Origin: Peptococcaceae bacterium UBA2264
GTDB taxonomy: Bacteria; Bacillota; Desulfitobacteriia; Desulfitobacteriales; Desulfitobacteriaceae
Length of the DNA stretch: 8,487 bases
Assembly (NCBI GenBank): GCA_002347475.1
Contig: DDXI01000165.1
Span: forward strand, 1 to 8,487
Reading direction: 5' to 3'
Under the pieces are notes generated by a model that had not been told where the DNA came from, made no database searches, and saw only the letters and a program-made list of their open reading frames with translations. This document shows positions 5,484 to 8,487 of the stretch, piece after piece. The translations under genes were made by a program, and so were the position numbers. Every line of letters begins with the position of its first letter. Within the stretch, counting starts at the first letter, position 1.

Positions 5484-5930
5484 TTATGATTCCACTATCT
5501 GCACCTGCAGCTTAGAAGTAATATCCGGATAAAGTTTTACCTGGACCACATAACTGCCCAAGGCTTTAATAGGTTCTTTAACTTCTATCTTCCGTTTATC
5601 CAGATCTATGCCATGAATTTTCTTTAAAGTCTCGGCAATTTCCTTATTGGTTACAGAACCGAATAAACGCCCGCCCTCACCGGTTTTGGTTGCTACTTCA
5701 ACCACCAGTTCATCCAATTTTTGCGCCAGAATATGGGCCATCTGCTGTTCCTTTTCTTTACGTTTATCCTCTGCAGCCTTTTTTTGAGCCAGATCCTGAA
5801 CATTTCCGGTGGTTGCCTCGACCGCCAGTTTCCTGGGTAAAAGAAAATTACGGGCATGACCGTCTGCCACTTCGCAAATCTGTCCCTTTTTGCCTACTCC
5901 TTTGACATCATTCAGAAGAATAACTTTCAC
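5484..5930 (-). CDS. rplI: Large-subunit ribosomal protein bL9
   Basis: This 148-residue protein binds 23S rRNA near the L1 stalk of the large subunit and helps keep frame during translation. The N-terminal domain has the family signature (VKGVGKKGQICEVADGHARNFLLPRKLA, about residues 9-36, seen in two adjoining parts). A long charged helix follows (about 45-75, KKAAEDKRKEKEQQ). The C-terminal RNA-binding domain has GRLFGSVTNKEIAE. The start is GTG, with GGGAGG 7 nt upstream; no ATG lies nearby. The gene starts 18 bp after the yybS stop and is 38 bp from dnaB, matching the common Bacillota order yybS-rplI-dnaB. The gdpP/yybT gene often found between yybS and rplI is absent. Confidence 0.97.
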   Translation of the reverse strand: MKVILLNDVKGVGKKGQICEVADGHARNFLLPRKLAVEATTGNVQDLAQKKAAEDKRKEKEQQMAHILAQKLDELVVEVATKTGEGGRLFGSVTNKEIAETLKKIHGIDLDKRKIEVKEPIKALGSYVVQVKLYPDITSKLQVQIVES

Positions 5931-5948
5931 CTGGACACCTCCCTAACT

Positions 5949-6887
5949 TTATTTCCCGCGCGCCCCCTCAGGTAAACGCCGGAAATTAAAAACCAAATCA
6001 AAAATTCCAAAAAATATGATACTGACCCAACAATAATAAAAATAAACTACATTGCCCAAAATCAGCATCCACTTGACAAAACGCGGTACATGGGGTGATT
6101 GTAAAAAAAAGATATAAACAGAAACACCAACAACCGAGGTCACTGCTGCGTAAACAATCAGGAGGTTCAAACCTAAACTGCGCAGACCCAACCAGGATAA
6201 TTCATCACCTACCAAATAGCATAGCAGGGCTGCGATGACTCCCCAAACAGCATACCAGGGCAGGCGCCAAAAGGAAAACGGAACACGTCTCTTTCTCTGG
6301 GGATCGATCCAGCGGAGAAAAAAATAACAGGCCAAGCCGAATTCCGCGATAGCGGAGATAGCCGCTAAAGCAGGAAGAATCATAACATAGATTTCCAGCC
6401 CTTGTTCCAGCATAGTCCGCAGTTCCGTCTCTGTTATCCCCTGTTCCTGTAATGCAGGGAGCAAGCCCAGGCTTTCATACTGGAACATAAGGGAATTAAG
6501 GAAATCCTGGCTTTGCAAATCAGGTTGCGGAAAGCTGACGATCGGAATTACCCCCAAAAGACCTGCTGTTACAATACTCCAAAAAACAGTAACCCGCAGC
6601 GGCCATTCTCCCTTCAAGCCGGTAACAGTAACAAGGCCAGCCCAGGGAACATAGCCTGCCTGCTGCAGACCTGGCCCTTGAAAAGAGATTACTGCAAGAC
6701 CATAACCTGTCAAAAGATAGATTACCGTCCATTTCAGCCCTGTGCGCCAGCCTGTCCAAAGCACAGCCATCAGGATAATCATTTCCCAAATCCAGCTCCA
6801 CATGGCCCAAGATGTACAAATCCAAGGCAAACATACAATCAGGGCCGCGGAAAAATAGTCCAACATTTTTTTGTCACTTATATACAT
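5949..6887 (-). CDS. yybS: YybS-family integral membrane protein (DUF2232)
   Basis: A 312-residue very hydrophobic protein with about eight predicted membrane segments (roughly 11-30, 33-48, 53-69, 101-120, 166-192, 211-226, 238-262 and 272-297). A less hydrophobic loop with acidic residues (about 122-165) lies between the fourth and fifth segments. The closing sequence GIFDLVFNFRRLPEG matches the G-x-x-D-x-x-F-(D/N)-F-R-(R/K) ending typical of the YybS/DUF2232 family. Gene order between rpsR and rplI-dnaB supports the assignment. The molecular function of the family is not established. The ATG has AGGAGA 7-10 nt upstream. The gene overlaps the preceding small ORF by 10 bp, suggesting translational coupling. 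Confidence 0.88.
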   Translation of the reverse strand: MYISDKKMLDYFSAALIVCLPWICTSWAMWSWIWEMIILMAVLWTGWRTGLKWTVIYLLTGYGLAVISFQGPGLQQAGYVPWAGLVTVTGLKGEWPLRVTVFWSIVTAGLLGVIPIVSFPQPDLQSQDFLNSLMFQYESLGLLPALQEQGITETELRTMLEQGLEIYVMILPALAAISAIAEFGLACYFFLRWIDPQRKRRVPFSFWRLPWYAVWGVIAALLCYLVGDELSWLGLRSLGLNLLIVYAAVTSVVGVSVYIFFLQSPHVPRFVKWMLILGNVVYFYYCWVSIIFFGIFDLVFNFRRLPEGARGK

Positions 6888-7093
6888 AACTCTTCTCCTA
6901 GGTCTGCTCTTCTGGAAACAGCCAACCGGACCCTAAACCCGGATTCTCCCGGGAGGTAATAATTTAGAATGGCACTTGCCAGGCCCTGTTCAAGAAGCAA
7001 GTCTTGTTTAAATTCGTGACAAACCTCAAATCTCCTGCAAAGAGTTCCCGCCACGATTCCTGCAGCAAACCACCCGCCGTTGCTCCGGCCCAA
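6878..7093 (-). CDS. Small hypothetical protein overlapping yybS
   Basis: I do not recognise this ORF. With the TTG at 7091-7093 it encodes 71 residues; that start has GGAGG (7099-7103) 5 nt upstream. A longer reading from a TTG at 7130-7132 adds 13 residues (84 in all) but has no ribosome binding site and begins about 12 nt after the U-tract of the rpsR terminator. The protein has a GGWFAAGIVAGTLCRRF stretch near its start, a helical centre (EFKQDLLLEQGLASAILNYY) and a final FRVRLAVSRRADLGEELCI. The glycine/alanine segment is too short to be a sure membrane helix. Its stop overlaps the yybS start by 10 bp. It does not look like the MazG-like protein found here in some Clostridia. It could be lineage-specific or the remnant of a larger gene. 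Confidence 0.5.
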   Translation of the reverse strand: MGRSNGGWFAAGIVAGTLCRRFEVCHEFKQDLLLEQGLASAILNYYLPGESGFRVRLAVSRRADLGEELCI

Positions 7094-7143
7094 CCTTACC
7101 TCCGGAATGAACTTTTTGGCCGGTTCGGACAAGGATGAAAATC

Positions 7144-7167
7144 AAAAAAGGGAGCATTTGCTCCCTT
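7144..7167 (-). terminator. Strong intrinsic terminator after rpsR
   Basis: On the minus strand an 8-bp stem AAGGGAGC/GCTCCCTT (7160-7167 with 7148-7155) with a 4-nt loop runs directly into six T residues (7149-7144, overlapping the stem's final A-T pairs). It begins 5-6 nt after the rpsR stop. It separates rpsF-ssb-rpsR from the yybS genes, which therefore need read-through or another promoter. Confidence 0.9.
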
Positions 7168-7172
7168 AAGTG

Positions 7173-7403
7173 TTATTCGACAGAATATGGCAACAACGCA
7201 ATGCTGCGTGCCCGTTTAATTGCTATCGTTACTTGGCGTTGGTGTTTGGCACAATTACCGGAGATACGCCGAGGCAAGATTTTGCCGCGTTCCGTAATAT
7301 ACTTACGTACTTTGTGAGCCTCTTTGTAATCAATAGACTGCACTTTATCAACACAGAAACTGCACACCCGTTTCCTGGGGCGGCGTCCGCGTTCACGTTT
7401 CAT
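7173..7403 (-). CDS. rpsR: Small-subunit ribosomal protein bS18
   Basis: A 76-residue basic protein of the 30S platform that pairs with bS6. The family core is clear: IDYKEAHKVRKYITERGKILPRR (about 24-46, in two blocks) and AKHQRQVTIAIKRARSIALLPY (about 52-73). It has C14 and C17 (CSFC) and C51 and H54 (CAKH), a CxxC...CxxH set that could bind zinc. Cysteine-containing and cysteine-free bS18 versions both occur in bacteria. The Bacillus subtilis protein, as I recall, lacks this set. The ATG follows GGGGAG with a 9-nt spacer. It is the last gene of the rpsF-ssb-rpsR operon, 21 bp after ssb. Confidence 0.97.
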   Translation of the reverse strand: MKRERGRRPRKRVCSFCVDKVQSIDYKEAHKVRKYITERGKILPRRISGNCAKHQRQVTIAIKRARSIALLPYSVE

Positions 7404-7424
7404 AATTCAATTCTCCCCTTCCCT

Positions 7425-7832
7425 TTAGAATGGGATGTCATCATCCAAAATAACCTCATGTCCAAATGTTCCTGCCCCGCCAGCCGAAGCAGTATTAGTT
7501 GAACCCGAATTATCCTTAGGGCTCAGGAAACGGACATCTTCGGCAATAACCTCAGTAACATATCGTTTTTGCCCGTCTTGCCCAGTATAATTACGAACCT
7601 GAATCCGTCCATCGACAGCAGCAAGTTTCCCTTTAGCCAAATAATTCGTTACTAACTCGGCAAGCTGCCGGTAAACCACACAAGGAATGAAGTCAGTATC
7701 TCTCTCCCCCTGCGCATTTTTGTAATTTCGGTCAACAGCCAGAGTAAAATTAGCTACCGCTACACCATTTGGGGTATAGCGCAATTCAGGATCTCTGGTT
7801 AATCGGCCTATGAGAACGACACGATTTAACAA
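7425..7832 (-). CDS. ssb: Single-stranded DNA-binding protein SSB
   Basis: SSB coats single-stranded DNA in replication, repair and recombination and recruits partners through its C-terminal tip. The start is a TTG (7830-7832) with GGAGGGG 5 nt upstream, giving MLNRVVLIGRLTRDPELRYT, the usual beginning of the family. An upstream in-frame ATG would add 18 residues that overlap rpsF and are not typical. The protein has 135 residues: an OB fold (about 1-105, with FIPCVVYRQLAELV and AAVDGRIQVRNY), a short Gly/Ser/Ala linker (about 108-124) and the acidic tip DDDIPF. Tyr54 occupies a position that is often Trp in this motif. It begins 16 nt after the rpsF stop, between rpsF and rpsR as in other Bacillota. 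Confidence 0.97.
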   Translation of the reverse strand: MLNRVVLIGRLTRDPELRYTPNGVAVANFTLAVDRNYKNAQGERDTDFIPCVVYRQLAELVTNYLAKGKLAAVDGRIQVRNYTGQDGQKRYVTEVIAEDVRFLSPKDNSGSTNTASAGGAGTFGHEVILDDDIPF

Positions 7833-7848
7833 GCAAACCCCTCCGCTC

Positions 7849-8136
7849 CTAATCTTCTTTCCTTGTGGTAAGAAAACGCAGAACATTATCGGATATTTTC
7901 ATAACCCGTTCCAGTTCCTGTACTGTACGCGCTTCGCCATTAAAGTTCATCAGGATATATGTTCCGTCCCTGAAGTCATTAATTTCGTAAGCCAGCCGGC
8001 GTTTGCCCCATTTGTCCACAGATAATTCAGTTCCTCCGTTGTTGGTCACAATTTCTGCAAACCTATCGACATTTGTGGCAAGCGTCTCTTCATCCAGATC
8101 AGGCCGGATGATGTAAAGTACTTCGTACGCTTTCAT
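7849..8136 (-). CDS. rpsF: Small-subunit ribosomal protein bS6
   Basis: A 95-residue protein starting MKAYEVLYIIRPDLDEE, the standard bS6 beginning, with the later motifs WGKRRLAYEINDFRDGTYIL (about 53-72) and ELERVMKISDNVLRFLTTR (about 74-92). bS6 forms a heterodimer with bS18 on the 30S platform. The ATG at 8134-8136 has a strong GGGGAGG 7 nt upstream. A longer in-frame reading to 8268 is rejected because it runs over the promoter and leader. It is the first gene of the rpsF-ssb-rpsR operon, which is likely feedback-controlled at the leader by the bS6:bS18 complex, a known mechanism in bacteria. Confidence 0.97.
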   Translation of the reverse strand: MKAYEVLYIIRPDLDEETLATNVDRFAEIVTNNGGTELSVDKWGKRRLAYEINDFRDGTYILMNFNGEARTVQELERVMKISDNVLRFLTTRKED

Positions 8137-8143
8137 ATTTGCA

Positions 8144-8187
8144 CCTCCCCTCGGACTAAACGGCCCCGCAATTCTGCGGAGCAGGGA
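8144..8187 (-). promoter_or_regulatory. Candidate S6:S18-type autoregulatory leader of rpsF
   Basis: On the minus strand a 7-bp hairpin (8175-8181 with 8164-8170, one U-G pair, 4-nt loop) is followed directly by CCG (8163-8161). A second, outer pairing is possible between TCCCT (8187-8183) and AGGGG (8151-8147), which would cover the ribosome binding site. Two stems joined by a 3'-side bulge with CCG is how I recall the described S6:S18-binding leader motif. The pairing is read by eye and not scored. Confidence 0.4.
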
Positions 8188-8208
8188 TAATAAGACTACC
8201 AAATATAA

Positions 8209-8237
8209 ATTATAGCAAGAACCAGCTCTCATTTCAA
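8209..8237 (-). promoter_or_regulatory. Promoter of the rpsF-ssb-rpsR operon
   Basis: On the minus strand TTGAAA (8232-8237), a 17-nt spacer and a perfect TATAAT (8209-8214). The start would be near 8202, giving a leader of about 65 nt that holds the candidate regulatory hairpin. Confidence 0.85.
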
Positions 8238-8250
8238 GGCCATTGGTAAA

Positions 8251-8282
8251 ATTTAAAGCCCCAATCACTTTGCCGGATTGGG
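8251..8282 (-). terminator. Candidate ychF terminator
   Basis: On the minus strand CCCAATC (8282-8276) pairs with GATTGGG (8266-8260) across a 9-nt loop, followed by GCTTTAAATTTT. The U-tract is imperfect. It is 114 bp after the ychF stop; the AT-rich stretch between (8283-8396) holds no ORF I can support, only a TAAATATATTTA palindrome at 8349-8360. Confidence 0.55.
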
Positions 8283-8396
8283 AAAGCCTGATTCAGCAAT
8301 TTAATTCCTTCAATATAATAATGTATCAGAATAATATAACAGCTAAGTTAAATATATTTAGTTCAAATGATCCGTTCTTTGGTATTTGCTTTGGTC

Positions 8397-8487
8397 TCAG
8401 ACATTAAAGCGAAAATGAATTATATCGCCGTCAGCAACAATATATTCTTTTCCTTCCAAACGCACCAGACCTTTTTCTTTGGCACCA
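8397..8487 (-). CDS. ychF: C-terminal end of redox-/ribosome-associated ATPase YchF (partial)
   Basis: Only the last 29 codons are in the window, ending in TGA at 8397-8399. The peptide, with AKEKGLVRLEGKEYIVADGD followed by IIHFRFNV, matches the C-terminal TGS-domain end of YchF/OLA1, a P-loop NTPase of the Obg-like group that associates with ribosomes and prefers ATP. The nucleotide-binding domain is outside the window. The assignment rests on the characteristic E-G-K-(E/D)-Y-x-V-x-D-G-D-(I/V)-(I/M)-x-F-R-F-N-V ending, and ychF is often found just upstream of rpsF in Bacillota. Confidence 0.9.
   Translation of the reverse strand, partial: GAKEKGLVRLEGKEYIVADGDIIHFRFNV

Noticed and set aside
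6520..6834. Minus-strand ORF of 104 codons within yybS in another frame
   Set aside because: Overlaps the well-supported yybS frame completely and has no start signal.
6513..6959. Plus-strand ORF of 148 codons opposite yybS
   Set aside because: Antisense shadow of the membrane-protein gene; rich in Pro, Asn and Gln with no recognisable domain.
8137..8268. N-terminal extension of rpsF by 44 codons
   Set aside because: The extension covers the promoter and leader, lacks a ribosome binding site, and the bS6 family starts at MKAYEVLYI.
1..8487. CRISPR arrays, insertion sequences or rRNA genes
   Set aside because: No regularly spaced repeats, no transposase and no rRNA-like sequence seen on either strand.

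Overview
The window looks like a chromosomal segment of a low-to-mid-GC Gram-positive bacterium (Bacillota, most likely class Clostridia or a relative). The evidence is the order ychF | rpsF-ssb-rpsR | small ORF-yybS-rplI-dnaB | purA, strong AGGAGG-type ribosome binding sites, frequent TTG/GTG starts and classical TTGACA/TATAAT promoters. The species cannot be named from this sequence alone.

Positions 1 to about 2385 are one end of an integrative element (prophage-like or ICE-like). It contains the 3' end of an unknown gene (1-123), a long hairpin (147-192), a small XRE-type regulator on the minus strand, and a divergent promoter region with matched inverted repeats. Rightward genes follow: a 91-residue small protein, a 51-residue small protein and a complete tyrosine recombinase. 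The recombinase gene ends about 120 bp from the 3' end of a tRNA-Gly(CCC) gene on the opposite strand, the usual arrangement for integration into a tRNA 3' end. Between them lie a tandem 11-bp repeat (possible integrase arm sites) and two leftward intrinsic terminators that would stop tRNA transcription from entering the integrase. The other end of the element is outside the window.

Positions 2385-8487 are host housekeeping DNA, all on the minus strand. Reading in the direction of transcription (high to low coordinates): the 3' end of ychF and a candidate terminator; a consensus promoter and structured leader driving rpsF-ssb-rpsR, closed by a strong terminator; a small unrecognised ORF that overlaps yybS (DUF2232 membrane protein), then rplI and dnaB, closed by a terminator; purA with its own TTGACA-17-TAAGAT promoter and a short leader hairpin; and tRNA-Gly with a near-perfect promoter. 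The genes serve translation (S6, S18, L9, tRNA-Gly), DNA replication (SSB, DnaB) and purine synthesis (PurA).

I see no clear new defence or mobile system. The least explained parts are the element's control region and its small ORFs, the 147-192 hairpin, the candidate S6:S18-type leader, and the small ORF between rpsR and yybS.
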